Assembly: GCF_000010305.1 (NCBI RefSeq)
Contig: NC_012489.1
Span: 62,001-126,000, forward strand
Source: Gemmatimonas aurantiaca T-27
GTDB lineage: Bacteria > Gemmatimonadota > Gemmatimonadetes > Gemmatimonadales > Gemmatimonadaceae
Length of the DNA stretch: 64,000 nucleotides
Direction of reading: 5' to 3'
Shown: positions 35,644 through 44,431 of the stretch, piece by piece
Layout: the number at the start of each line of letters is the position of its first letter
How positions within the stretch are numbered: position 1 is the first letter of the stretch
The notes under the pieces: generated by a model
What the model saw: only the letters and a program-made list of their open reading frames with translations
Databases searched by the model: none
What the model was told of the DNA's origin: nothing
Position numbers and translations under genes: made by a program

Positions 35644-36140
35644 GCCAGCAACAGAGTCAGCACTTTGCGTTCAATCCGGCATTCGACTTCGCGATCGAGC
35701 GCTTCATCGACGCGCCGCCGCGTCTCGTGTGGGAAGCGCTGACCAAGCCCGAGCACATCAAGGAGTGGTACATGCCCCGGCAGTGGGGGCGTGTGGTGCG
35801 CACGGAGCTGGAGCTGCGTCCGGGTGGTGCGTTCAGCATCGACATCGCCGTGGGCGAGGGGCAGGAAGTGCCCAACCTCGGCTGCGTGCTGGACGTGGTG
35901 CCGAATGAGCGCCTGGTGTGGACGTCGATGCTGTTCCCGGGCTACCGGCCAGCGGTGTTCGATGACATTCCGATCACCGCGGTGATGACGCTCAAGGCCG
36001 AAGGGAGCGGCACGCGGTATGTGTTCACGGCGCTACATCGGAGCGAGGCGGATCTGCAGACGAATCAGACGTCGGGGTTCTACGAGGGGACGAAGATTGC
36101 GGTGGAGCAGTTTGTGGAGCGTGTGGAGGCGATACGGTAA
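35640..36140 (+). CDS. SRPBCC/AHSA1-domain protein
   Basis: 166 residues from the ATG at 35640. The START-like/AHSA1 fold is visible: FDFAIERFIDAPPRLVWEALTKPEHIKEWYMPR, ELRPGGAFSIDI, NERLVWTSMLFPGYRPA, and the long C-terminal helix FYEGTKIAVEQFVERVEAI. These proteins bind hydrophobic ligands in a cavity; the family also includes Hsp90 activators. Translation is coupled to the ArsR gene by ATGA. A decayed copy of this gene lies at 37110-37357. Confidence 0.85.
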   Translation: MSQQQSQHFAFNPAFDFAIERFIDAPPRLVWEALTKPEHIKEWYMPRQWGRVVRTELELRPGGAFSIDIAVGEGQEVPNLGCVLDVVPNERLVWTSMLFPGYRPAVFDDIPITAVMTLKAEGSGTRYVFTALHRSEADLQTNQTSGFYEGTKIAVEQFVERVEAIR

Positions 36141-36150
36141 GACGCTAAGG

Positions 36151-36420
36151 CTAGACCTCGTACTCGTTGACCCGCGCCGCCACGATCAATTCGGCGAGGC
36201 CGTCATCCGGTCCGGCGCCTCGGAAGTCGTGCAACGCTTTGCGCGAGCGCCAGAGCTCGAAGATGTTCACCCTGTTTGCATCGAGCGGATCCGCGGCGAC
36301 GACAAAGTCTTCGCACCCATTGGTGGTGCGGGCGAGCCGCATGGCATCGGCTGATCCGTCCAGGAAGCGTTGCCGCTGTCCGGGTTTCACCTCGATCTGG
36401 CCTGCAACGATAATGGTCAT
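36151..36420 (-). CDS. Antibiotic biosynthesis monooxygenase (ABM) domain protein
   Basis: 89 residues from the ATG at 36420; a longer form from 36450 is possible. It is a single ABM domain: IIVAGQIEVKPGQRQRFLDGSADAMRLARTTNGCEDFVVAADP, then VNIFELWRSRKALHDF. Quinone- or polyketide-type oxygenases without cofactor have this layout; the substrate is unknown. It is convergent with the AHSA1 gene (10 bp). A second, distantly similar ABM protein is encoded at 6625-6933. Confidence 0.75.
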   Translation of the reverse strand: MTIIVAGQIEVKPGQRQRFLDGSADAMRLARTTNGCEDFVVAADPLDANRVNIFELWRSRKALHDFRGAGPDDGLAELIVAARVNEYEV

Positions 36421-36469
36421 GGCGGGATGATATATCGGTTGGCGCGTCACATGGCCTGCTGCAGATGCT

Positions 36470-37027
36470 TCACGAGGTTGCGAGCGCCCGCCACCTTCGC
36501 TCCAGGATCACGATCGTGACCGCGTACACCGCCACGATCACGGCCGGAATCACGGTGAAGCGCTGCGTGGGCAACAGGAACCATGCGGCCGTTACGAGCA
36601 CTGTGCGCGTGATGGCGTGAAAGAGGCCGACCCCATGCCGAATGATCCACGACAACGGCATCCACATGAGGCCGGCGAGGATGCCTACAGTGAGCGGCAG
36701 TGAGGTGTAGTCGAGCATGAAAAACGGGATCGCGATGGCGTACACCAGGAGCGACATCCCGACCGTGTACAGGAACAGCCTGTCGAAGGTGTTCTTCGGC
36801 CGCGTCCGTGACGTGAAGTTCTCGCCGGTGAATCGCGAGAGGACGAGTCCCAGGTATACGATCGAGCCTGTGGCGATGAACAACGCCCAGGTGGCCTGCA
36901 CGGGTGGCAGCAAGGCACCCGCGATGCCTGCGACAATCCACGCGATGGTACCTGCGAGCGGCATGGCCAGAAAGCGTCGGGCGGCAAACTCGCGGCGCTG
37001 ATCATCGAGCGAGCGTTCGGTGGTCAT
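36470..37027 (-). CDS. Multi-pass membrane protein, DUF7010-like
   Basis: 185 residues with about five hydrophobic segments after a charged N-terminus (TTERSLDDQRREFAARRF). The order of helices and the ending VIVAVYAVTIVILERRW resemble the protein at 9787-10341, so the two are probable paralogues. The family name is from memory and function is unknown. It lies 49 bp upstream of the ABM gene on the same strand and may be cotranscribed with it. Confidence 0.5.
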   Translation of the reverse strand: MTTERSLDDQRREFAARRFLAMPLAGTIAWIVAGIAGALLPPVQATWALFIATGSIVYLGLVLSRFTGENFTSRTRPKNTFDRLFLYTVGMSLLVYAIAIPFFMLDYTSLPLTVGILAGLMWMPLSWIIRHGVGLFHAITRTVLVTAAWFLLPTQRFTVIPAVIVAVYAVTIVILERRWRALATS

Positions 37028-37109
37028 GGCTCAATCGTGTGGTACGGGGTGGGCGGTGGGGGGCGCCGTATGGGTCCGGACATACGTGACATGGCGTCGA
37101 TTGTTCTTC

Positions 37110-37357
37110 TTTGTCAATCGCTGGCCAAGTCCGAGCCGTGGGGCCAGAAGTGCCCAACCTCGGGTGCTTGACGTGGTGCCGATGGAATACCTAATGTCGA
37201 TGTCGATGCTGTCTCCGGACTACCGGCCCTGTGGTATGTGTTCATGCCACTACGTCGGAGTGAGGCCGATCTGTAGGCGAACCAGACGTCCGGGTCGAAT
37301 CAGGGGACGAAGATTTCGGTGGAGCTGTTTGTGTCGTGTGTGGCGGTGATGATGTAG
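37110..37357 (+). pseudogene. Decayed copy of the AHSA1 gene
   Basis: The stretch retains short blocks of the intact gene at 35640-36140 in the same order: GAAGTGCCCAACCTCGG (intact 35866-35882), GTCGATGCTGT (35923-35933), TATGTGTTCA (36018-36027), and GGGGACGAAGATTTCGGTGGAG (intact 36087-36108), up to an in-frame-like TAG. Internal deletions remove most of the N-terminal half and frames are broken, so no protein is made. It fills most of the 357-bp gap between the membrane-protein gene and hsdM. It shows that a duplicate once lay here. Confidence 0.8.
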
Positions 37358-37384
37358 CTCGCGCGCTCTACTCTTTGGTTGACT

Positions 37385-39001
37385 TTAAATTGGCAGCAGA
37401 GGCAATCCCAGCTCCTTCAGAAACTTGTTGTGCTCAGCCGTCGCCAACCGAGCGGTGTCCTCGATCACCGCCAGCTCGGCGTGTGTGGCCGCAAGGTCGA
37501 TCTCCTCCTCGGCCACCGCGGTGCTGATGTAGCGGGAGATGTTCAGGTTGAAATCGTTCTTTTCGATTTCGTCCATCTCCACCCGACGGGAGTAGCGCGG
37601 CGCTTCCGTACGGTGCTGGTACGTGTCGATGATCTTCCCAATGTGCTCGGGCTTGAGCTGGTTCTGGCGCTTGCCCTTCTCGAAATGCGCGGCGGCGTTG
37701 ATGAACAGCACATCGTCCGGCTTCTTGCACTTCTTGAGCACCAGAATGCAGACTGGAATGCCGGTAGAGTAGAACAAATTCGCGGGCAGGCCGATCACGG
37801 TGTCGATGTGGCCGTCCTTGAGCAGCTTGGTGCGAATGCGCTCCTCGGCCCCGCCCCGGAACAGCACACCGTGCGGCAGGATGATGGCCATCACGCCTTC
37901 GTCCTTCAAGTAGTGAAAGCCGTGCAACAGAAACGCGAAGTCGGCGGCCGACTTGGGCGCCAGACCATGGCTCTTGAAGCGCACGTCGTCGCCGATGCTC
38001 TCGCCCGGGTCCCAACGGTAACTGAACGGTGGGTTGGCCACGATGGCGTCGAACAGCGGCTTCCTTGCCGGGTTCAGCTCGCGCAACATGTCCCACTCGT
38101 TCAGCAGCGTGTCGCCGTGGAAGATCTCGAACTCGGTATCCTTCACCCCGTGCAGCAGCATGTTCATGCGCGCCAGGTTGTAGGTCGTGATGTTCTTCTC
38201 CTGGCCGAAAATCCTGCCGATGGTGCCGTCCGCCTGGCTTACGCGCTTCCGCACGTTGAGCAGCAGCGAGCCGGAGCCACACGCGAAGTCCATCACGTTT
38301 TCCAGCCGCTTCTTCGTGCCTGTCTTCGGCTCCTGGCTGTCCAGCGTGACAATGGCCGAAAGGATGTCGGAAATCTGCTGCGGCGTGTAGAACTCGCCGG
38401 CCTTCTTGCCTGAACCAGCGGCAAACTGACCGATCAGATATTCATAAGCGTCACCCAGCGCGTCGACGTCGGCTGAAAAGTTGTTCAGTCCTTCGGCGAT
38501 CTTCTGAATGACAGTGCAGAGCTTGGCATTCCGATCGGCGTAGGTCTTGCCGAGCTTGGGTGAACCCAGGTCGATCTCCGAGAACAGCCCCTGAAAGGTG
38601 CTCTCGAATGATTCCGTCTCGATGTATTTGAAGCCCTCCTGCAACGTTTTGAGCAGATCTTCGTTCTGGGTGCGCGCCATACTGGCAACGCTGTTCCAGA
38701 GATGCGCGGGCTTGATGACGTAGTGCACCTTGCGCCGCATCTGCTTTTCGAACTCCGGGATGTCGTCCCGGTTGTTCGCATACCACAACTCCAGCGGCAC
38801 CTTGCGGGCATCGCCGCCGGTGTCGGGATAGTCCTTGCCCAGCTCCTTCCTGGCCGCCGCCTCGTAGTTGTCCGAGAGGTAGCGCAGGAACAGGAACGAC
38901 AGCATGTAGTCGCGGAAGTCGTCCGCATCCATCGCCCCGCGCAGATCGTCGGCGATCTTCCAGAGGGTGTTGCCCAACTGCTTCTGGTTGGCTTCGGTCA
39001 T
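37385..39001 (-). CDS. hsdM: Type I restriction-modification system, methyltransferase subunit HsdM
   Basis: 538 residues, typical for HsdM. The N-terminal helical domain has KQLGNTLWKIADDLRGAMDADDFRDYMLSFLFLRYLSDNY. The AdoMet motif I is FACGSGSLLLN (about 238-248) and the catalytic motif IV is NPPFSY (about 321-326), identifying an N6-adenine methyltransferase. It works with HsdS to methylate the recognition site and is needed by HsdR for restriction. Its ATG overlaps the rhuM stop (ATGA). It is the last gene of the operon. Confidence 0.95.
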   Translation of the reverse strand: MTEANQKQLGNTLWKIADDLRGAMDADDFRDYMLSFLFLRYLSDNYEAAARKELGKDYPDTGGDARKVPLELWYANNRDDIPEFEKQMRRKVHYVIKPAHLWNSVASMARTQNEDLLKTLQEGFKYIETESFESTFQGLFSEIDLGSPKLGKTYADRNAKLCTVIQKIAEGLNNFSADVDALGDAYEYLIGQFAAGSGKKAGEFYTPQQISDILSAIVTLDSQEPKTGTKKRLENVMDFACGSGSLLLNVRKRVSQADGTIGRIFGQEKNITTYNLARMNMLLHGVKDTEFEIFHGDTLLNEWDMLRELNPARKPLFDAIVANPPFSYRWDPGESIGDDVRFKSHGLAPKSAADFAFLLHGFHYLKDEGVMAIILPHGVLFRGGAEERIRTKLLKDGHIDTVIGLPANLFYSTGIPVCILVLKKCKKPDDVLFINAAAHFEKGKRQNQLKPEHIGKIIDTYQHRTEAPRYSRRVEMDEIEKNDFNLNISRYISTAVAEEEIDLAATHAELAVIEDTARLATAEHNKFLKELGLPLLPI

Positions 39002-40008
39002 GACTTCGCGCGTCGCTTGATGGTGTGCTCCAGTGCTTCGAGGTCGGCCGCCTCCTGCTGGTCGGCCGCCTCCGCCTCGCGCGTCTTGCGCTCATGGTCG
39101 AACGCGAGATACAGCTCGCCCGTGCGCGCCTCCATCTGGTCGTGACTGATGGAGCCCGCGTGGGTGAGCAGCGGGAATCCGTTGGAGCTGATGATCTGAT
39201 CCACGTTCTGCTTCCAGAATGCCATGCGCGTTTGCTGTTTGCTCTTGGCGCGCAACTCGGCGGTTTCAAGAAAGATGACCACCAGTCGGTTCAGCGTATC
39301 GATCTCGTCTTCGGTCAGGTAGTTCTTCGCGACGATGATATCGGTCTTGCGCACCTTGTCGCCCTTCCAGGTAAGTAGACCAAAGTGCGGGTCGGCCGGA
39401 TTCGCGCGGGCCGTGACCAGTTCGGCGGCGGTGCGCTGGGTCACGGCAAAGATGAGCAGGTTCTGCACGGTGGCGAAGAACAGCTGCGTGGCCGAGTCGG
39501 TCCTGTCGTAGTCGCTGGACAGCGCGAAGAGATCGCGCACCTTCTGGTAGAAGCGCTTTTCCGAGGCCCGTATGTCCCGGATGCGCTCCAGCATCTCATC
39601 GAAGAAATCTGGGCGGCCGTCCGGGTTCTTGAGGCGTTCGTCGTCCATGACGAAGCCCTTGACGAGGTACTCCTTGAGGATGACCGAAGCCCAGCGGCGG
39701 AACTGCACGCCGCGTGGTGAGCGCACGCGGTAGCCCACGGCGAGGATGGCGTCGAGATTGTAGAGCGTGACCGGGCGCTGCACCTCGCGGGTGCCTTCGA
39801 CTTGAACTGTCAAGGATTCCTTGACAGTTGCCTCCGGGTCAAGCTCCCCCTCCCCGAAGATGTTCTTCAGGTGCAGGGAGATGTTCTGTTTGGTGGCGTC
39901 AAAGAGCTCCGCCATCTCCAACTGGGTGAGCCAGACAGTGTGTTGCTCCGCCCGCAGCTTGATCTGGCTGCGGCCATCGTCGGTGGTGTAGAGAATCAGG
40001 TCGTTCAT
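38998..40008 (-). CDS. RhuM-family protein within the RM operon
   Basis: 336 residues. The N-terminus DLILYTTDDGRSQIKLRAEQHTVWLTQLEMAELFDATKQNISLHLKNIFGEGEL and VTLYNLDAILAVGYRVRSPRGVQFRRWASVILKEYLVKGF match the RhuM family, named for a Salmonella pathogenicity-island gene. The N-terminal part looks like a helix-turn-helix; the C-terminal part is helical and rich in charge. It is joined by 4-bp overlaps to hsdS (upstream) and hsdM (downstream). RhuM genes often sit in type I RM operons; their role is unknown. Confidence 0.9.
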   Translation of the reverse strand: MNDLILYTTDDGRSQIKLRAEQHTVWLTQLEMAELFDATKQNISLHLKNIFGEGELDPEATVKESLTVQVEGTREVQRPVTLYNLDAILAVGYRVRSPRGVQFRRWASVILKEYLVKGFVMDDERLKNPDGRPDFFDEMLERIRDIRASEKRFYQKVRDLFALSSDYDRTDSATQLFFATVQNLLIFAVTQRTAAELVTARANPADPHFGLLTWKGDKVRKTDIIVAKNYLTEDEIDTLNRLVVIFLETAELRAKSKQQTRMAFWKQNVDQIISSNGFPLLTHAGSISHDQMEARTGELYLAFDHERKTREAEAADQQEAADLEALEHTIKRRAKS

Positions 40009-41261
40009 ACGGCAGCGTTCACAGGGGATGGGAAGAGCTGCTGCATGAGGCCGCGCTTGTGGTGCTTGAGAGCCTCCAGCTTATCTGATTCGGCGGTGAT
40101 CAGGGCGTCAAGGCTGCTCAGGCATTCGGCAATGCGCTGCTGTTCCTGAGGCGAAGGAAACGGAATCTCGATCTTCTCCATCACCCCGTTCATCAACTTT
40201 GGATTGCCGACGTATGAGACGTGACTGCGCGTGACGCCGTTCAAGAGGGCAGCGACACAGGCATTTGCATAGCCTCGTGTGTTGACTAGTACGCCACAGA
40301 CGTTCGTGCAGTAGAACGGTCCAGACCTGAAATTGACATCACCTGCATTCGCGCCGTCTGTCGTCCAGGTGATGGCGTCTCTGTAGAGATACTCCGAGTA
40401 GTAGCCGGCCAGTCCCTTGCTCTTGGTTTGGGACGAATAGACTGGGTATGGGGCGTCGCTCGACGCGTCTTCTTTGACCAAAGTCATCGCTAGCACTTTA
40501 CCCCGCGTAACCTCGAACACATCGCCAACCGCTTTCAACTCCCACTCCCCACACTCCCGAAAATCAGGGAAACGCAGCCGCGGCTGTGTTTCCCCTTCGC
40601 GGGGGAACAGCTGCTGCATCAATCCCTTCTTGTGGGTCTTGAGCGCGTCCACTTTACGTGCCTGCGCCGCGATCAACTCGTCCGCGGAACTCAGGCACTC
40701 AGCGATCTTTTGTTGTTCGGCGGAGGTAGGAGTCGGGATTTCAACACCGAAGAATGTTTCCTTGCTGATATTCAGCAAGCCATTGCTCCGCGCACCGCTT
40801 GTGATGTGCCGCTTTAACTGCCTGCCATGTTGGTTTTGCTCAAAGCAGTTCTGAAAGAAACCGTTTGAGTAGCCATCCCTGAGGCGGAAACAGATGAAGA
40901 CACTCGGCGCGGCAACTTGTCCCCACCCGTGCAGCAGGTACACACAACCCTGAGGAAACTTGAGCGAGTTACCTTTGTTGAAGACGAAGTCTCCGTCTCG
41001 GACCAAGGTGTAGCGCTGATACTGATTGCCAGAGATGTCCCGGCCAAACTTTTCGGCCTGCGGAACAAAGCCGATTCCAGCGGAGATGCTAACCGGAGTT
41101 AGCTTCCTATCCCCTACAATCTCGGTCACCTGCGTAGATACTTCTCCAAGGGTGACGGATTTCCAGCCTTCCGCACCCCGAAACTCCGGAAACCGCAGCC
41201 TCGGAACCAACGCAGCCTTGCCGTCGCTCTTCACAGCGGTGGCTTTCTTCTTACTGCTCAT
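40005..41261 (-). CDS. hsdS: Type I restriction-modification system, specificity subunit HsdS
   Basis: 418 residues from the ATG at 41261 (GTG at 41267 possible). Two target-recognition domains are seen: about 20-180, starting LRFPEFRGAEGWKSVTLGEV, and about 225-370, starting LRFPDFRECGEWELKAVGDV. Each is followed by a conserved helical spacer, AEQQKIAECLSSADELIAAQ... and QEQQRIAECLSSLDALITAE..., both ending in KGLMQQLFP. The domains set the two halves of the DNA site. It overlaps the end of hsdR by 11 bp and rhuM by 4 bp. Confidence 0.9.
   Translation of the reverse strand: MSSKKKATAVKSDGKAALVPRLRFPEFRGAEGWKSVTLGEVSTQVTEIVGDRKLTPVSISAGIGFVPQAEKFGRDISGNQYQRYTLVRDGDFVFNKGNSLKFPQGCVYLLHGWGQVAAPSVFICFRLRDGYSNGFFQNCFEQNQHGRQLKRHITSGARSNGLLNISKETFFGVEIPTPTSAEQQKIAECLSSADELIAAQARKVDALKTHKKGLMQQLFPREGETQPRLRFPDFRECGEWELKAVGDVFEVTRGKVLAMTLVKEDASSDAPYPVYSSQTKSKGLAGYYSEYLYRDAITWTTDGANAGDVNFRSGPFYCTNVCGVLVNTRGYANACVAALLNGVTRSHVSYVGNPKLMNGVMEKIEIPFPSPQEQQRIAECLSSLDALITAESDKLEALKHHKRGLMQQLFPSPVNAAV
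40031..40149. repeat. HsdS conserved-region repeat, copy 1
   Basis: About 120 bp encoding the C-terminal helical spacer of HsdS. It is similar to 40604-40719, offset by 573 bp (191 codons). The proteins match at most positions (EQQ-IAECLSS-D-LI-A---K--ALK-HK-GLMQQLFP). Such repeats allow domain shuffling by recombination, though they normally serve to align HsdM. Confidence 0.7.
40604..40719. repeat. HsdS conserved-region repeat, copy 2
   Basis: The central spacer of hsdS, the partner of the repeat at 40031-40149. It separates the two target-recognition domains. The match is in protein and partly in DNA (CAGCTGCTGCAT shared); divergence at third positions shows the duplication is old. Confidence 0.7.
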
Positions 41262-44200
41262 ACGCACTCAACCCCGAGATCTCGCGCACCTGCGCACGTC
41301 TGGTAAGTAGCGGATACAGTTCCCCCATCAGGTCGAGTTCGGCGTCCTTGCGCGCCTTCCAGCCAAGGTCCAGCGGGGCAAACAAGTCGCCAAGTCGTTC
41401 GGCATCAAAAATCATTCGCTCCAACGTACCGTCGACAAATTTTTGCAGCTCGTCAGCGGTGAGCCCGTGCTTCTCTGCCAAAGCGGCAACCTCCGCCACG
41501 CTCTTCTCCACCTTGAAGCGGGTGTAACCCTCGCGGATGGCGGTTTCGTTCAACGCCTCCCCCGCCTTGAGTGTGCCGATGTACTCAGCAATGTCCTCAC
41601 GCTCGTCCATGAACTTGGCATCCGAGCTGATGAGGCCTATCAACTGATCGCGCGTCATCTTTGACTTGCTTGGCCCTTGCGCCGTGTACCGGGCAATGAG
41701 GCCCATGATGTAGTCGTAGTCGATGACCGCCGAGGCGAAAAGCACGAACTCGAAATCGAGCTGGTCGGCGGCTTTGGAGTCGGCCATGTCATCGCCCCGG
41801 GTCTTGCCCTGCTGCTCGCGCAGACGCTGCGCCGTCTCCAGATACGCACCCTTGAAACCGCGATGCTGGGCATCGGGGAGCACCTGCTCGATGGCAACCT
41901 TGTCGCCGTCGGTGAGGTCGGTGTACTGGTCGAGCTGCGTCTTGAGTCGCTGCACTTCCTTGAAGCGCTCGATGAACACGGCCCGCGCGGCGTCGCCCTT
42001 GAGGTTCGGTACTGCCTCGGGCGCGGTCTCGAGGCCCTGTGACCTCATGAAACTATCCAGCTGCTGCACAGCGGCCTGCAGCTTCTGGATGACCACCGGC
42101 GCCTTGTCCACCAGCCAGATTTCCCGCGCCTGCTCGCCGGTCTGTTCGCCGGAAAACAGCGCAATGGCGGCGTCCACGGCGTCCTGCTGCTGGCGAAAGT
42201 CGAGAATATTGCCGTACGGCTTGCTGCCGTTCAGCACACGATTCGTGCGCGAAAAGGCTTGAATGAGTCCGTGGTGCTTCAGATTCTTGTCGACGTACAG
42301 GGTGTTGAGATACTTGGAGTCGAAGCCGGTCAGCAGCATGTCCACCACGATGGTGATATCGATCTTCTGCGCGTGCGAGAAGTCGCTATTCGGCCACTGC
42401 TGGTCCTTGATGCGCTTCTGCACGTCCTGGTAGTACAGATCGAATTCACCAATGGCGTGATTCGTGCCATACCGCGCGTTGTACTCGGCCAAAATGCCTT
42501 TCAGCGCGGCCTTCTTGCCCTCGGGGTCCTGCTCGTTGTCGAGCTTTTCCTGCGGCAGATCTTCCTGGATCTGCTGCACATCCCGGTCGCCGTCGGCGGG
42601 CGGCGAAAAGACGCAGGCAATGTTGAGCGGCGTCCGCTCGGGGTCTGCGGCCTGCCGCTCCGCCTGCATGGCCTTGAACAGGCCGTAGTACTCGATGGCA
42701 TCGTTGATGGACGCCGTGGCGAGAATGGCATTGAAGCGGCGTCCGGCGGTGGCGGTGTCATGCTTGGCCAGGATGGCCTCGATGACCGCGCGCTTGGCGA
42801 TGCCTTCGCCTGGCCTGGGCGCCTTCTTTCCTGCCTCTTCCCTGGGCTTGAAGTAGTCCACATGGAAGCGCAGGACGTTCCCATCCTCGATGGCGTTCGT
42901 GATGGTGTAGGCGTGCAGCCGCTTCTGGAACAGGTCCTCCGTGGTGCGCATGGAGGCCGTGGTGTCCTCGATCTTCTGCAGGCTGGCGTTTTCTTCGAAG
43001 ATCGGCGTGCCGGTAAAGCCAAAGAGCTGGGCCCTGGGGAAAAACTCCTTGATCGCCTGGTGATTCTCGCCGAACTGCGAACGGTGGCATTCGTCGAAAA
43101 TGAAGACGATGCGTTGGTCCTGCAGCGGCTCCAGGAGCTCCTTGAACGTGGGCTGATCGTTCCGCTTGCGCTGCCGATTGCGCTTGCTGTCGGCATCCAG
43201 CGCGAGACCGAGCTTCTGGATGGTGGTGACAATCACCTTGTCGGCGTAGTCCTCCGAGCGCAGACGACGCACGAGGGCAGCGGTGTTGGTGTTTTCTTCC
43301 ACGCTGCCTTCCTGGAACCGGTTGAACTCCTCGCGCGTCTGGCGATCGAGGTCCTTGCGGTCCACCACGAACAGGCACTTGTGAATGTGCTCATTCTGCT
43401 TGAGCAGCGTGGACGCCTTGAATGAGGTCAGCGTCTTGCCACTGCCGGTGGTGTGCCAGATGAAACCGTTGCCGGCGTTGTCCTCGATGCACTGCATGAT
43501 CTGCTGCACGGCATAGACCTGATACGGCCGCATGATCATGAGCTTCTGCTCACTCTGAATGAGCACCATATAGCGGCTGAGGGTCTTGCCCAGCGCGCAC
43601 TTCTGGAGGAAACGGGCGGCGAAGTCGTCGAGGTGGGTGATCTTCGTGTTCGCCTCGTCGGCGAACTCATAGATGGGCAGGAAACGTTCGTCGGCGTTGA
43701 ACGCGAAGTGGCGGGTGTTGTTGTTGGCGAAGTACCAGGTGCGGTGACGATTGCTGACGATGAAGAGCTGGAGGAAGCACAGCAGCGTCTTCGTGTAACC
43801 GTTGCCGGGATCGTTCTTGTACTCGACGATCTGCTCCATCGCGCGGCGCGGGTTGATGCCGAGCGTCTTGAGTTCGACCTGCACGCAGGGCACCCCGTTG
43901 ATGAGCAGCAGAACGTCGTATCGGTGGTGGCTGTTGTCCGTATTGATGCGAAGCTGGTTGATGACCTCGAAGGAGTTCTTGCACCAGTCCTTGAGGTTCA
44001 CCAGCGAGTAGTTTAGCGGCGTGCCGTCGTCGCGGGTAAACGCATTGATCTCCCGCAGGGTCTTCGCGGCGGTGAAGACATCGGCGGTGACGATCTCGTC
44101 GAGCAGGCGCGCGAACTCGCTATCGGTAAGACGAACGCGATTGAGGGTCTCGAACTTCTCTCGGAAATTGCGCTCCAGCGCAGCGCGGTCCCGGATATCC

Positions 44201-44331
44201 GGGCGGTATTCGTATTTCAGGCCTTCAAGCGTGCCGATGAATCCTTGTTCGATTGTGCCCTCACGGACTGCCTTGGGACTGGCGCCGTCGAGTGGGTAGT
44301 TCTTATCAGAGGAGGCGCGCACGGGTATCAC
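41251..44331 (-). CDS. hsdR: Type I restriction-modification system, endonuclease/translocase subunit HsdR
   Basis: 1026 residues, full length for HsdR. The start is a GTG at 44331. The N-terminal nuclease domain has D138 in HHRYDVLLLINGVPCVQVELK with Glu153 and Lys155 of the PD-(D/E)XK site. The SF2 motor follows: Walker A TTGSGKT (about 293-300), DECH box FIFDECHRSQ (about 412), FGFTGTPIF and the later QAFSRTNR motif. The C-terminal helical domain binds HsdM. It cuts far from unmethylated sites after translocation. It is the first hsd gene, 100 bp after the gene at 44432. Confidence 0.95.
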   Translation of the reverse strand: MIPVRASSDKNYPLDGASPKAVREGTIEQGFIGTLEGLKYEYRPDIRDRAALERNFREKFETLNRVRLTDSEFARLLDEIVTADVFTAAKTLREINAFTRDDGTPLNYSLVNLKDWCKNSFEVINQLRINTDNSHHRYDVLLLINGVPCVQVELKTLGINPRRAMEQIVEYKNDPGNGYTKTLLCFLQLFIVSNRHRTWYFANNNTRHFAFNADERFLPIYEFADEANTKITHLDDFAARFLQKCALGKTLSRYMVLIQSEQKLMIMRPYQVYAVQQIMQCIEDNAGNGFIWHTTGSGKTLTSFKASTLLKQNEHIHKCLFVVDRKDLDRQTREEFNRFQEGSVEENTNTAALVRRLRSEDYADKVIVTTIQKLGLALDADSKRNRQRKRNDQPTFKELLEPLQDQRIVFIFDECHRSQFGENHQAIKEFFPRAQLFGFTGTPIFEENASLQKIEDTTASMRTTEDLFQKRLHAYTITNAIEDGNVLRFHVDYFKPREEAGKKAPRPGEGIAKRAVIEAILAKHDTATAGRRFNAILATASINDAIEYYGLFKAMQAERQAADPERTPLNIACVFSPPADGDRDVQQIQEDLPQEKLDNEQDPEGKKAALKGILAEYNARYGTNHAIGEFDLYYQDVQKRIKDQQWPNSDFSHAQKIDITIVVDMLLTGFDSKYLNTLYVDKNLKHHGLIQAFSRTNRVLNGSKPYGNILDFRQQQDAVDAAIALFSGEQTGEQAREIWLVDKAPVVIQKLQAAVQQLDSFMRSQGLETAPEAVPNLKGDAARAVFIERFKEVQRLKTQLDQYTDLTDGDKVAIEQVLPDAQHRGFKGAYLETAQRLREQQGKTRGDDMADSKAADQLDFEFVLFASAVIDYDYIMGLIARYTAQGPSKSKMTRDQLIGLISSDAKFMDEREDIAEYIGTLKAGEALNETAIREGYTRFKVEKSVAEVAALAEKHGLTADELQKFVDGTLERMIFDAERLGDLFAPLDLGWKARKDAELDLMGELYPLLTRRAQVREISGLSAYEQ

Positions 44332-44431
44332 CTGGAATGAAGCGCGTCGAGCGAGAACGAGGGGTAGACTATCAGGACGACCGTGTCGAAAATGCGTCGG
44401 TCTGCAGCTGGCAATGATGCGCTGAGCACCG

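Noticed and set aside
37434-38282. Frame on the - strand with Gly/Arg/His-rich product
   Set aside because: Another frame of hsdM; no independent start site or similarity.
40031-40719. CRISPR-like repeats
   Set aside because: Only two copies, coding, and part of HsdS; no CRISPR array or cas gene is seen.
42259-43425. Long open frame on the + strand
   Set aside because: Antisense of hsdR, whose motifs are complete on the other strand.
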